64,000 nt of DNA. It comes from Hydrogenophaga sp. Its GTDB lineage: Bacteria; Pseudomonadota; Gammaproteobacteria; Burkholderiales; Burkholderiaceae_C. The DNA is taken from NCBI GenBank assembly GCA_016790705.1, contig JAEUOT010000019.1, positions 1 to 64,000 of the forward strand. Reading direction: 5' to 3'. This document shows positions 8,638 to 15,923 of the stretch, piece by piece. Each line of letters begins with the position of its first letter. The first letter of the stretch is position 1. Made by a program: the position numbers and the translations under genes. The notes under the pieces are model-generated. The model was given only the letters and a program-made list of their open reading frames with translations. It was not told where the DNA came from and made no database searches.

Positions 8638-9249
8638 ATGCTCAAGCTCTTCTATTCCCCCGGCGCCTGCTCCCTGTCCCCGCACATCGTGCTGCACGAA
8701 TCCGGTCTGCCCTTCGAGGCCATTCCGGCACCCACCAAGACCCACCAGCTCCCTGACGGCACCGACTACTACACCATCAACCCGCTGGGCTATGTGCCGC
8801 TGCTGGTGATGAACGACGGCCAGAAGCTGCGCGAAGGCCCGGCCATCGTCCAGTACATCGCCGACCAGGCGCCCGACAAGCAGCTCGCCCCGGCCTATGG
8901 CACCCTGGGCCGCTACCGCCTGATGGAGTGGCTGACCTTCATCGGCACCGAGCTGCACAAGGGCTTCTCGCCGCTGTTCACCCCCAACATGCCCGACGCG
9001 GCCAAGGCCATGGCCAAGGAACGCCTGCAAGGTCGCCTGAAGTGGGTCGACGGCGAACTGGCCGGCAAACAGTACCTGCTGGGCGACGCCTTCAGCGTGG
9101 CCGACGCCTACCTGTTCACCGTCACCAACTGGGCCGCCTTTGTCGGCGTGGACATCAGCGAACTGGCCAACCTCAACGCCTACCGCGCCCGAGTGGGTGC
9201 GCGCCCGGCCGTGCAGGCGGCGCTCAAGGCCGAAGGCCTGGCCAAGTAA
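8638..9249 (+). CDS. Glutathione S-transferase (beta-class, GstA-like)
   Basis: A 203-aa cytosolic glutathione transferase. The N-terminal thioredoxin-like domain begins LKLFYSPGACSLSPHIVLHESG, placing the beta-class cysteine at residue 11 next to a serine, and continues to the conserved LREGPAIVQYIAD segment. The C-terminal helical domain includes YLLGDAFSVADAYLF. A CAGGAG ribosome site precedes the ATG. It is probably monocistronic: it diverges from agmatinase and is followed by a repeat-rich intergenic stretch. The substrate cannot be read from the sequence. Confidence 0.9.
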   Translation: MLKLFYSPGACSLSPHIVLHESGLPFEAIPAPTKTHQLPDGTDYYTINPLGYVPLLVMNDGQKLREGPAIVQYIADQAPDKQLAPAYGTLGRYRLMEWLTFIGTELHKGFSPLFTPNMPDAAKAMAKERLQGRLKWVDGELAGKQYLLGDAFSVADAYLFTVTNWAAFVGVDISELANLNAYRARVGARPAVQAALKAEGLAK

Positions 9250-9255
9250 GGTCGG

Positions 9256-9337
9256 CCCCCACGCTCAACCGCTGCGCGGGTCGCAGCCCCCCGAGGGGGT
9301 GCGAATCCGCCTTGGGGCGGCCCGGCGCCGGATTCAC
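9256..9337. repeat. GC-rich dispersed repeat, copy 1 (intergenic)
   Basis: This roughly 82-bp segment begins CCCCCACGCTC, contains GCTGCGCGGGTCGC and CTTGGGGCGGCCCGGCGC, and ends GATTCAC. It matches, in the same orientation and with few differences, a segment inside the copA coding region (12317-12397). It contains short C-run/G-run dyads that can form hairpins. It looks like a small non-coding repeat family; I see no transposase or target duplication. Confidence 0.75.
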
Positions 9338-9478
9338 TGGCCCCCACGCTCCACCGAAGCGCGTGCCCGATCCAGGGCACCCGTGGAACCGGCTTCGCCG
9401 GGCCACAGGGTGCGTCCCCCTCCCAGCGCCGCAGGCGCGCCAGAGAGGGGGAAGCCGCGCAGCGGCGCAGGGGGTGTT
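9338..9478. repeat. Further GC-rich repeat-like intergenic sequence
   Basis: A second CCCCCACGCTCC start occurs at 9341, as if a truncated copy of the neighbouring repeat. It is followed by C-run/G-run dyads (GTCCCCCTC near 9414 against GAGAGGGGGA near 9443) and GCGCAGCGGCGCAGGGGGTG. It fills the space between the GST gene and the convergent MFS gene and may act as a bidirectional terminator. No gene is supported here. Confidence 0.45.
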
Positions 9479-10699
9479 TCAGTCCAGCGCCCGCTGCCGC
9501 AGTGCCAGCCCCGCGCCCAGCCACAGCGCGCCGGCCGAAAACACCAGGCCGCGCGCCAGCCCGCCGGGACCGTCGGCGATGAAGCCGACCACCGTCGGGC
9601 CGACGATCTGCCCGGCCGCGAAGGTCACGGTAAAGGCGCTGATGCCGGCCGCCCATTGCGAGGGCGGCAGGTTGTGGCGCACCAGCGCCGTGGTGCTGGC
9701 CACCACCGAGAGGAACACCGCCCCGAACAGCAGGCCCGAGGCCAGCAGCAGCGGCCCGGCGCTGGTCAGTGCCGGCACGATCGCGGCCACGCCCAGCAGC
9801 GCGTTCAGCCGCGCCAGCGCCTGGCCATCACGGTGCCGGTCCAGCAGCCCGGCCCAGATGCGCGAGGACGCCACCACCGCCAGGCCGAGCAGGGCGTAGA
9901 AGCCCGTCACCGCGCCGGCACTGGCGCCTTGCTCACGCAGCAGCGCGATCACGAAGGTCATGTAGCCGATGTAGCCCATGCCAAACCCCAGGTAGCCCAG
10001 CAGGCCGAAGGAAAAATCGCGCCAGCGGAACACCCGTCCCGCTGCGACGGGCGCGGCGCCAGCCACTGCCGAGACCGGCGGCGTCGCCTCCAGCCGCGCC
10101 AGCACCCGCGCCGGCCAGACCATCAGCGCCGTCGCCACGGCGCACAGCCCGGCCATCACCCACCAGCCCCATGACCAGCCGTGGGACCGCCCGCCGGCCG
10201 CCGCCAGCACCGGCGGAATCAGCAGGGCCGAGAGCGTGATGCCGATGCCGGTGCCACCGTAGTACAGCCCGAGCAGCAAGCCGCTGCGCCGGGGCTGCCG
10301 CGCTCCCAGCCGCGCGGCCAGCAGGCCGCCGGTGCTGAACACCAGCCCGCTGGCCAGGCCGGCCAGCAGGCGTTGCAGCATCAGCGCACCCGCGTCGGTA
10401 AAAAAGCCGCTGGCGGCCATGAACAGCGTCGCCAGCACGGCGCCGGTGAGGAACAGGCGGGTGGCCGCCATGCGCCCCAGCAGCCAGGACATGGCCATCG
10501 CGCCGATCAGGTAACCCGCCGCGTTGGCGGTGTTCATCGCGCCGGCCAGCGTGTAGCTCCAGCCCAGATCCTGGCGCATCGGCGGCAGCAGCAGGCCGTA
10601 GGCGAAGCGCGTGATGCCCAGCGAAACGGCCGCCCCCAGGGAAAGAGCCAGCGCCAGGCGCAGATAGGGCGGTTCAGCGGTCGGGGCGCGATCGGTCAT
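9479..10699 (-). CDS. MFS transporter, YbfB/YjiJ family
   Basis: A 406-aa polytopic membrane protein with about 12 hydrophobic segments. The N-terminus (LGAAVSLGITRFAYGLLLPPMRQDLGWSYTLAGAMNTANAAGYL, quoted only in part as LGITRFAYGLLLPPM) matches the YbfB/YjiJ branch of the major facilitator superfamily. No substrate is known for most of this branch. It converges on the GST gene and lies downstream of the hemerythrin gene in the same direction, with a 31-bp gap, so it could share that gene's FNR-type promoter. Confidence 0.8.
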   Translation of the reverse strand: MTDRAPTAEPPYLRLALALSLGAAVSLGITRFAYGLLLPPMRQDLGWSYTLAGAMNTANAAGYLIGAMAMSWLLGRMAATRLFLTGAVLATLFMAASGFFTDAGALMLQRLLAGLASGLVFSTGGLLAARLGARQPRRSGLLLGLYYGGTGIGITLSALLIPPVLAAAGGRSHGWSWGWWVMAGLCAVATALMVWPARVLARLEATPPVSAVAGAAPVAAGRVFRWRDFSFGLLGYLGFGMGYIGYMTFVIALLREQGASAGAVTGFYALLGLAVVASSRIWAGLLDRHRDGQALARLNALLGVAAIVPALTSAGPLLLASGLLFGAVFLSVVASTTALVRHNLPPSQWAAGISAFTVTFAAGQIVGPTVVGFIADGPGGLARGLVFSAGALWLGAGLALRQRALD

Positions 10700-10730
10700 G
10701 CGCCCATTGTGGCGCCGACCCCGGGCCCGG

Positions 10731-11327
10731 TCAGCCCTGTCCGAGACCCACGGGCGCCGGTGCCTTCATCACGATCCGCGTGAACAGGCGATCGAACTGC
10801 GGATCGCGCGGAATGCGCCCGTTGAGCGGGTCCTGGTTGGTCGCGAAAGCCGCATTCAGCGCGTGCCAGTCGGCCTCGGTGAGGTGGCGTTCGGCCTCGG
10901 GCAACACGACGGTCTCCTCCAGCCGCATGTGCTCCAGATAGAAGTCGATGTAGCGCGTGATCTCGTCCATGAAAGCCTGCCGGCGGCTGTCGCCCAGCAG
11001 CTCCCAGGCCAGCAGCAGGTGCATCAGCTCACGCACGCGCGGCTCGCCACGCATGTGGTCCCGCTCCAACTGGTCGATGGTCGCCATGGTGTGCGGCGCC
11101 GCCTTGACCACCCGCGGGAACAGCAGGTCCGACTCCTTGGGGTGATGGTGCCGCTCGGGAAACTCGTCGATGTAGAACAACATGGCCCGCAGCACGTCGA
11201 AGAAGCGCTCGGAGTCGTCCCGCCCGTCGGCCTCGGGGCCGCGACGGACCATCTGTGTCAGCGACTGCAGCATCGCTGCCAGGGTGGCATGTTCTTCACG
11301 AATGACGCGCAGGGCTTCATGGGTCAT
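10731..11327 (-). CDS. Hemerythrin domain-containing protein
   Basis: A 198-aa four-helix hemerythrin-like protein. Likely di-iron ligands are visible: an early His in REEHATL, a HHHPKESDLLFP motif, ERDHMRGE, and a late DFYLEHMRLEETVVLPEAER block. Such proteins bind O2 or NO, or handle iron. The start is the ATG behind a GGAG site; a longer frame upstream has no ribosome site. A class-II-like FNR promoter lies 50-95 bp upstream, which fits a role at low oxygen or under nitrosative stress. Confidence 0.85.
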   Translation of the reverse strand: MTHEALRVIREEHATLAAMLQSLTQMVRRGPEADGRDDSERFFDVLRAMLFYIDEFPERHHHPKESDLLFPRVVKAAPHTMATIDQLERDHMRGEPRVRELMHLLLAWELLGDSRRQAFMDEITRYIDFYLEHMRLEETVVLPEAERHLTEADWHALNAAFATNQDPLNGRIPRDPQFDRLFTRIVMKAPAPVGLGQG

Positions 11328-11350
11328 GACTTGTCTCCGGGCAAAGCAAA

Positions 11351-11368
11351 GCCGACCGAGCGGTCGGC
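11351..11368. promoter_or_regulatory. 18-bp palindrome in the hemerythrin leader
   Basis: GCCGACCGAGCGGTCGGC has perfect 8-bp arms around a 2-bp centre. It lies 24 bp before the hemerythrin start codon, inside the predicted 5' leader. It could be a repressor operator or an RNA hairpin. No family-specific consensus is recognised with confidence. Confidence 0.4.
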
Positions 11369-11379
11369 GAATGTCATGG

Positions 11380-11421
11380 ACTATGGCGGAGCGCTGCCTG
11401 AACCGGGTTGACACATGTCAA
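11380..11421 (-). promoter_or_regulatory. FNR/CRP-family box with -10 element for the hemerythrin gene
   Basis: TTGACACATGTCAA (11408-11421) is an inverted repeat of the FNR/ANR/FixK form TTGAC-N4-GTCAA. If it is centred at -41.5, transcription starts near 11373. A -10-like CATAGT (leftward strand, 11380-11385, 4 of 6 matches) lies where a class II site requires it. The resulting leader is about 46 nt. Dnr/NnrR-type NO regulators use the same half-sites, so the regulator is not resolved. Confidence 0.55.
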
Positions 11422-11562
11422 GAGCGTGGCCCGGACCGCCCCCGGCGCGGGGTCCACGGTTACAGGCGGTTGCAAACCAAAGTGCTAGGATTTTTGGCGA
11501 CCCGGCCTGTCACCCGGACACCTTCCCGCTGTCACACCCTCACACCATGAACCCCATCCGAA

Positions 11563-11916
11563 GTGCTTCCTTCGTTGAAGCAGCTCGGCAGCCAGCGCTA
11601 TGAACAGTGCCACAGTAGGGCAAACGGGCGACTGGAGCAGGCCTCATGCATCAAAAAAGAACTGGCGTCGCAGAGAGTGCGGCTCAGCTTGGCTTATGAA
11701 GCGCTGGAAAAGCAGCTGAATGACTCACAACGCGCGGAGCTGACCAAGTCTCAGGAAGCATGGAAGGCATTCATGGAGCGGGAAGGCGCTTTGGCTCAAA
11801 GCGTATATGACCCCCAAGGACTGGACTTCGGTGTCGATGACAATGAAATCCGTTGGACCGCGCAACGGCGTCAGCAACTTCTACGTCATCTTTCCATTGC
11901 AAAGTTGACTCGATAG
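11563..11916 (+). pseudogene. LprI/DUF1311-like lysozyme-inhibitor domain, probably 5'-truncated
   Basis: The frame encodes about 117 residues from a GTG, resembling the LprI/DUF1311 domain: a QCHSRA...CIKKEL cysteine pair, then LSLAYEALEKQLNDSQRAEL and SQEAWKAFMEREGA. Proteins of this family are normally secreted or lipoproteins, but no signal peptide precedes the domain. An in-frame stop occurs just upstream (11548-11550), and the ATG at 11547 is in another frame. Base composition is lower in GC than its neighbours. I read it as a remnant of a transferred or decayed gene, although expression from the GTG cannot be excluded. Confidence 0.45.
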
Positions 11917-11958
11917 GCAACGCGTTGCGGTCGACCTCAGGTCTTCAGAAATACCTCT

Positions 11959-14322
11959 CTATCGCCCCGGCTTCCAGCGCTTGAGCAGCAGCGCGTTGCT
12001 CATCACGCTGACCGAACTCATCGCCATCGCCGCCCCCGCCAGCACCGGGCTGAGGTAGCCCAGCGCCGCCAGCGGGATGCCGGCGGCGTTGTAGGCGAAG
12101 GCCCAGAACAGGTTCTGGCGGATCTTGCTGACCGTGCGCCGCGAAATGTCCAGCGCAGCCTCGACCAGCATCGGATCGCCACGCATCAGCGTGATGCCGG
12201 CCGCGTGCATCGCCACATCGGAACCGCCTTCGCGTCCGCCCATCGCAACGCCCACGTCGGCCGCGGCCAGTGCGGGCGCGTCGTTGACGCCATCGCCCAC
12301 CATGGCAACGGTATGACCCCCACGCTCCGCCGCTGCGCGGGTCGCTGCCCCCCCAGGGGGAGCGAATTCAGCTTGGGGCGGCCCGGCGCTGAATTCCCGA
12401 CCTCCCCCGCGCAGCCGCTGCACCACCGCCGCCTTGTCGCCCGGCAGCACCTCGGCAATCACCGCACCACCGTCGACATCCATGCCCAACTGGCGGGCCA
12501 TCGCCTCGGCCGCGCCCTTGTTGTCGCCCGAGACCATGAACAGTCGCAGGCCCCGCTGCTTCAGCCGCGCCAGCGCCTCCCGCGCGCCGGGCTTGGCCTC
12601 GTCGCCGAACGCAAACAGCGCCAGCGGCGACCAGACCTGGCCTTCGCCCGCCCGACTGGCCAGCAGCGACACCGTGGCGCCTTCGGCCTGTTGCCGGCGA
12701 ACCGTCGCGGCCAGCGGCCCCAGCGCCGCCAGCGGCAGACCCAGTTCCTCCATCCAGCGCAAGCTGCCCAGCGCCAGTTGCGCACCCTGCACCGTTCCCC
12801 TGGTGCCCTTGCCGGTCACGGCCTGAACGTCCTGCGCCGCATCGGGCAGGACAGCAATGCCACGCGAGCGTGCCGCCTCGGTCACCGCGTGCGCCAGCGG
12901 GTGCGCACTCTGCGCCTGTAGCGCCGCCGCCGCGCCCAGCACCGCCGTCTCGTCGGCGCCGGGTAACGCCTCGACCAGGCGCAAGGTCGGCCGGCCCACG
13001 GTCAGGGTGCCGGTCTTGTCGAACGCGACCGTGTCGACCTTGTGCGCAATCTCCAGCGCCTCCGCGTCCTTGATCAGAATGCCGTGGCGGGCGGCAACGC
13101 CGGTGCCCGCCATGATCGCGGCCGGTGTCGCCAGGCCGAGCGCGCAGGGACAGGCGATCACCAACACCGCCACCGCGTGCAACAGCGCCACCTCCATCGG
13201 CACACCCTTCCAGAGCCAGGCGCCCAGCGTGATCAGCGCGATCACCAGCACCACCGGCACGAACACCGCCGCCACCTGGTCGACCATGCGCTGCACCGGC
13301 GCCTTGCCGGCCTGCGCGTCCTGCACCAGCGCAATGATGTGCGCCAGCACGCTCTGCGCCCCGACCGCCTTGACGCGGATCTCGACCGAGCCTTCGCCAT
13401 TGAGGGACCCGCCCGTGACCCTGTCGCCGGGCTGCTTGGGCACCGGCATCGCCTCACCGGTCAGCATGGACTCGTCGGCCTGCGTCTCGCCCAGCAGCAT
13501 CTCCCCGTCGGCCGGGAAACGCTCGCCGGGCAACACGCGCACGATGTCGCCCGCCAGCAGCTCGTCCACCGGCACATCGCTCATCTCCGTGCGCTTCACC
13601 CCGTCAGGCACCAGATGCGCCCGTTCGGGGCGCAGCGCGTGCAGGGCGCGGATCGCGGCGGTGGTCTGGCGCTTGGCCCGCGCCTCCAGCCACTTGCCCA
13701 GCAACACCAGCGTGATCACCACCGCCGAGCCCTCGTAATAGAGATGCACCATCTCGCCCGGCTCGGCCCTGAGCCACAGCCAGGTCGACAGCGCCCAGCC
13801 CGCCGTGGTGCCGATCGCCACCAGCAGTTCCATGTTGCCGGTCAGCGCCTTGAGCGCGTGCCAGCCGGCCTTGTAGAAGCGCGCCCCCAGCCAGAACTGC
13901 ACCGGCGTCGCGAGCAGGAACTGCGCCCAGGCTGGCAGCATCCAGTGCTTGCCCAGCAGGTCGCCGATCATCGGCAGCGCCAGCGGCGCCGACAGCAGCG
14001 CGCCGAACACGACCGGCAACGCATCGACCGGCACACCCAGCCAGCGTTCGGTGAGCTCCTGGTCCATCGCGTCGGCCGCGCGCGGTTCGTAGCCCGCGTC
14101 GCGCACCGCGCGCCTGAGCACCGCCAGTGCCGCCGCATCCTGCGGGCCCGAGAGGGTGATGCGCGCCGACTCGGTCGCCAGATTGACGGTCGCCGCGCTC
14201 ACGCCGGGCTGCTTGCGCAGCACCTTCTCGACCCGCGACACACACGAGGCGCAGGTCATGCCACCAATGCCCAGATCGATCTGGCAGCTGTCGTTGTTCA
14301 CATCCATCGTCGCGGTGTTCAT
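11959..14322 (-). CDS. copA: Copper-exporting P1B-type ATPase with an in-frame repeat insertion
   Basis: A 787-aa P1B ATPase that would pump Cu(I) from the cytosol. In order it has one N-terminal metal-binding domain ([16 protein letters not shown]), membrane segments, the actuator TGEAMP motif, the ion-path [13 protein letters not shown] (CPC), the phosphorylation site DKTGTLT with Asp at about residue 435, and the hinge [10 protein letters not shown]. Between [11 protein letters not shown] and [14 protein letters not shown] about 27 extra residues (642-669) correspond exactly to a dispersed DNA repeat. The promoter is of the CueR type and diverges from copZ-cueR. The predicted transcript starts at or next to the ATG, which lacks a ribosome site. 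Confidence 0.93.
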   Translation of the reverse strand: MNTATMDVNNDSCQIDLGIGGMTCASCVSRVEKVLRKQPGVSAATVNLATESARITLSGPQDAAALAVLRRAVRDAGYEPRAADAMDQELTERWLGVPVDALPVVFGALLSAPLALPMIGDLLGKHWMLPAWAQFLLATPVQFWLGARFYKAGWHALKALTGNMELLVAIGTTAGWALSTWLWLRAEPGEMVHLYYEGSAVVITLVLLGKWLEARAKRQTTAAIRALHALRPERAHLVPDGVKRTEMSDVPVDELLAGDIVRVLPGERFPADGEMLLGETQADESMLTGEAMPVPKQPGDRVTGGSLNGEGSVEIRVKAVGAQSVLAHIIALVQDAQAGKAPVQRMVDQVAAVFVPVVLVIALITLGAWLWKGVPMEVALLHAVAVLVIACPCALGLATPAAIMAGTGVAARHGILIKDAEALEIAHKVDTVAFDKTGTLTVGRPTLRLVEALPGADETAVLGAAAALQAQSAHPLAHAVTEAARSRGIAVLPDAAQDVQAVTGKGTRGTVQGAQLALGSLRWMEELGLPLAALGPLAATVRRQQAEGATVSLLASRAGEGQVWSPLALFAFGDEAKPGAREALARLKQRGLRLFMVSGDNKGAAEAMARQLGMDVDGGAVIAEVLPGDKAAVVQRLRGGGREFSAGPPQAEFAPPGGAATRAAAERGGHTVAMVGDGVNDAPALAAADVGVAMGGREGGSDVAMHAAGITLMRGDPMLVEAALDISRRTVSKIRQNLFWAFAYNAAGIPLAALGYLSPVLAGAAMAMSSVSVMSNALLLKRWKPGR
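12317..12397. repeat. GC-rich dispersed repeat, copy 2, inside copA
   Basis: An 81-bp segment starting CCCCCACGCTCCGCC and ending GCTGAATTCC closely matches the intergenic copy at 9256-9337, in the same orientation. Being 27 codons long and without a stop on the copA strand, it keeps the reading frame open. It encodes a Gly/Ala/Pro/Arg-rich peptide just before the conserved [10 protein letters not shown] strand. Confidence 0.85.
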
Positions 14323-14328
14323 GGGCGG

Positions 14329-14359
14329 AGAATAAGCTTTACCCCCATGGGAAGGTCAA
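14329..14359 (-). promoter_or_regulatory. CueR-type promoter of copA
   Basis: Read leftward: -35 TTGACC (14354-14359), a spacer of exactly 19 bp, and -10 TATTCT (14329-14334). The spacer begins TTCCCATGGGGG, which contains the palindrome CCCATGGG. A 19-bp spacer with a dyad between the elements is the hallmark of MerR-family activation, and TTGACCTTCCC recalls the E. coli copA promoter. The -10 lies 6 bp from the start codon, so the mRNA may be leaderless. Confidence 0.7.
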
Positions 14360-14391
14360 GCCACAAGGTGTATCGTCTGCTCACCAAAAGC

Positions 14392-14422
14392 TTGACCTTG
14401 ACACGATGTCAAGCCTGATGAT
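14392..14422 (+). promoter_or_regulatory. MerR/CueR-type promoter of copZ-cueR
   Basis: -35 TTGACC (14392-14397), a 19-bp spacer, and a -10-like GATGAT (14417-14422, 4 of 6 matches). The spacer overlaps the dyad CTTGACA-CGA-TGTCAAG (14397-14413). This mirrors the divergent copA promoter and implies CueR autoregulation with copper induction of copZ. Confidence 0.6.
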
Positions 14423-14449
14423 CGGCATTTTCCCCACCGGAGTCCATCC

Positions 14450-14650
14450 ATGAGCCAACAGACCTTCACCGTGCAGGGCATGACCTGCGGCCACTGCGAA
14501 CGCGCCGTCCAGACCGCCATCAAGACCCTGGACCCGCAGGCCGAGGTCCGGATCGACCGGGCACAGAACCTGGTCGAAGTGAACACCGCCCAGCCGCGCG
14601 ACGCCATCGCCTCCGCGATCCGCGAAGAGGGCTACGCGGTCGCCGAATGA
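14450..14650 (+). CDS. copZ: Copper chaperone (HMA domain)
   Basis: A 66-aa single heavy-metal-associated domain. The Cu(I)-binding motif is MTCGHCE near residue 11-17, and the fold is the usual beta-alpha-beta-beta-alpha-beta length. It would carry Cu(I) to CopA or to the CueR regulator. A CCGGAG ribosome site precedes the ATG. Its stop overlaps the start of cueR by 4 bp (ATGA), so the two are translationally coupled. Confidence 0.93.
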   Translation: MSQQTFTVQGMTCGHCERAVQTAIKTLDPQAEVRIDRAQNLVEVNTAQPRDAIASAIREEGYAVAE

Positions 14651-15090
14651 CCCGCGTGCAGGCGACCGAACCCGGACTGGACGCCGTCGCCCGCTGGCCG
14701 GTGGCCATCGGCGTGGCGGCCCAGCTCTCGGGCATCTCGCCCAAGATGCTGCGCCACTACGAATCCCTGGGGCTGCTGGGGGAGGTCCAGCGCACCGGCA
14801 GCAACTACCGCCAGTACAGCCTGGCCGACGTGCACACCCTGCGTTTCATCCGCCGCGCCCGCGACATGGGGTTCGGGCTGGAGGCCATCACCGAACTGGT
14901 GGGCCTGTGGCACAACCGGCGCCGCAGCAGCGCCAGCGTCAAGCGCATCGCCCAGAAACACCACGACGAGCTGACACAGCGCATCGAGGCGCTGCAGGCC
15001 ATGCAGCGCAGCCTGCACACGCTGCTGTGCCACTGTCCGGGCAACGACCGGCCGGACTGCCCGATCCTCGACGACCTGGCGCATCCCTGA
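14647..15090 (+). CDS. cueR: MerR-family copper-responsive regulator (CueR-like)
   Basis: A 147-aa MerR-family activator. The N-terminal winged helix contains GVAAQLSGISPKMLRHYESLGLL, and a dimerisation helix follows. The C-terminal metal loop is CHCPGNDRPDCPIL, with the paired cysteines expected of Cu(I) sensors. Its neighbours copZ and copA both have promoters with the 19-bp spacer that MerR proteins require. Cobalt, cadmium or lead sensors of this family differ mainly in the loop; the copper genes make CueR the best call. Confidence 0.88.
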   Translation: MTRVQATEPGLDAVARWPVAIGVAAQLSGISPKMLRHYESLGLLGEVQRTGSNYRQYSLADVHTLRFIRRARDMGFGLEAITELVGLWHNRRRSSASVKRIAQKHHDELTQRIEALQAMQRSLHTLLCHCPGNDRPDCPILDDLAHP

Positions 15091-15216
15091 TCGGAACAAA
15101 ACTTTACAAAGCGGCATCACAACACCGCAATCGCGAAACACGGGTTGCCGACACTGAATCCACTCCGGAACACCTCAGCAGGGCTCCGGAAACGATGTCA
15201 ACCCAAGGAGTTTCAC

Positions 15217-15777
15217 ATGCACCCGATCGTCAAACGCAGCCTCATCGTCGCCGCCATCCTCGCCGGCATTGCCGGTGTCTCGGCCACCGCCATCGCCCAG
15301 GGCGCCGGACCGCAAGCCGGCCCCAGCGGTCCGCGCGTCGAGGCCATGCAGAAGCGCCACGCCGACCACCAGGCCAAGCTCAAGGCCGCCCTGAAGATCA
15401 CCGCCGCCCAGGAAGCCGCATGGACGGCCTTCGACACGGCCACCACACCCAACCCCGCCGCCATGCCGGCCCCGATGGCCCGCGAAGACTGGGCCAAGCT
15501 GACCACGCCGCAACGCATGGAGAAGATGCAGGCCTTCCGCGCCGAACGTGACGCCGTGATGGCCAAGCGCATGGAAGCGGTCAAGACCTTCTACGCTGCA
15601 CTGACCCCCGAACAGCAGAAAGTGTTCGACGCCCAGTCCTTCGGTCCGTTCGAGGGCCGTGGCATGCCCGGTGGCCGCCATGGCCACGGCGAACACCGCG
15701 GCATGGGCCCGATGGGCGGCCCGGACGGCCACATGGGTGGCAAGGGCTGCGACGGCCCTGGCCCCAAGAAAGGCTGA
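15217..15777 (+). CDS. Spy/CpxP-family periplasmic protein
   Basis: A 186-aa secreted protein with an N-terminal signal peptide (MHPIVKRSLIVAAILAGIAG...AIAQG). The body is helical and charged, with LTTPQRMEKMQAFR and the LTPEQQKVFD motif of the Spy/CpxP (LTXXQ) group. The C-terminus is rich in Gly, His and Met (GGRHGHGEHRGMGP) and could bind copper. The ATG follows an AAGGAG site; a longer frame upstream lacks one. It sits 126 bp behind cueR in the same direction and is closed by a strong terminator. I infer a periplasmic chaperone or metal-buffering role in copper stress. Confidence 0.8.
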   Translation: MHPIVKRSLIVAAILAGIAGVSATAIAQGAGPQAGPSGPRVEAMQKRHADHQAKLKAALKITAAQEAAWTAFDTATTPNPAAMPAPMAREDWAKLTTPQRMEKMQAFRAERDAVMAKRMEAVKTFYAALTPEQQKVFDAQSFGPFEGRGMPGGRHGHGEHRGMGPMGGPDGHMGGKGCDGPGPKKG

Positions 15778-15821
15778 TCGCCTGTTCCCCGGTTTTCACT
15801 GAAGGTCTCCTCAGCCCTCTT

Positions 15822-15847
15822 GGCCCCGGTCCTCCGGGGCCTTTTTT
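15822..15847 (+). terminator. Intrinsic terminator after the Spy-like gene
   Basis: GGCCCCGG (15822-15829) pairs with CCGGGGCC across a TCCT loop and is followed by six T residues. It ends the copZ-cueR-Spy unit. Confidence 0.85.
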
Positions 15848-15873
15848 CGTGCGCTCGCCCGGCACCCGGGTGA

Positions 15874-15887
15874 TTGACCTGAGTCAA
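15874..15887. promoter_or_regulatory. FNR/ANR-type box upstream of the UbiM-like gene
   Basis: TTGACCTGAGTCAA is a perfect TTGAC-N4-GTCAA dyad centred 43 bp before the start codon. As a class II activator site it would place the transcription start within a few bases of the ATG; no ribosome site is visible before that ATG. It could instead repress under aerobic conditions. Confidence 0.6.
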
Positions 15888-15923
15888 GCCCGGCCGGGCG
15901 AACGGCGCTTAAGCTGCGCCGCC

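Noticed and set aside
14397-14413. CTTGACACGATGTCAAG read as an FNR box
   Set aside because: The half-sites are separated by five bases, not four, and the dyad lies exactly in the 19-bp spacer of a MerR-type promoter next to cueR.
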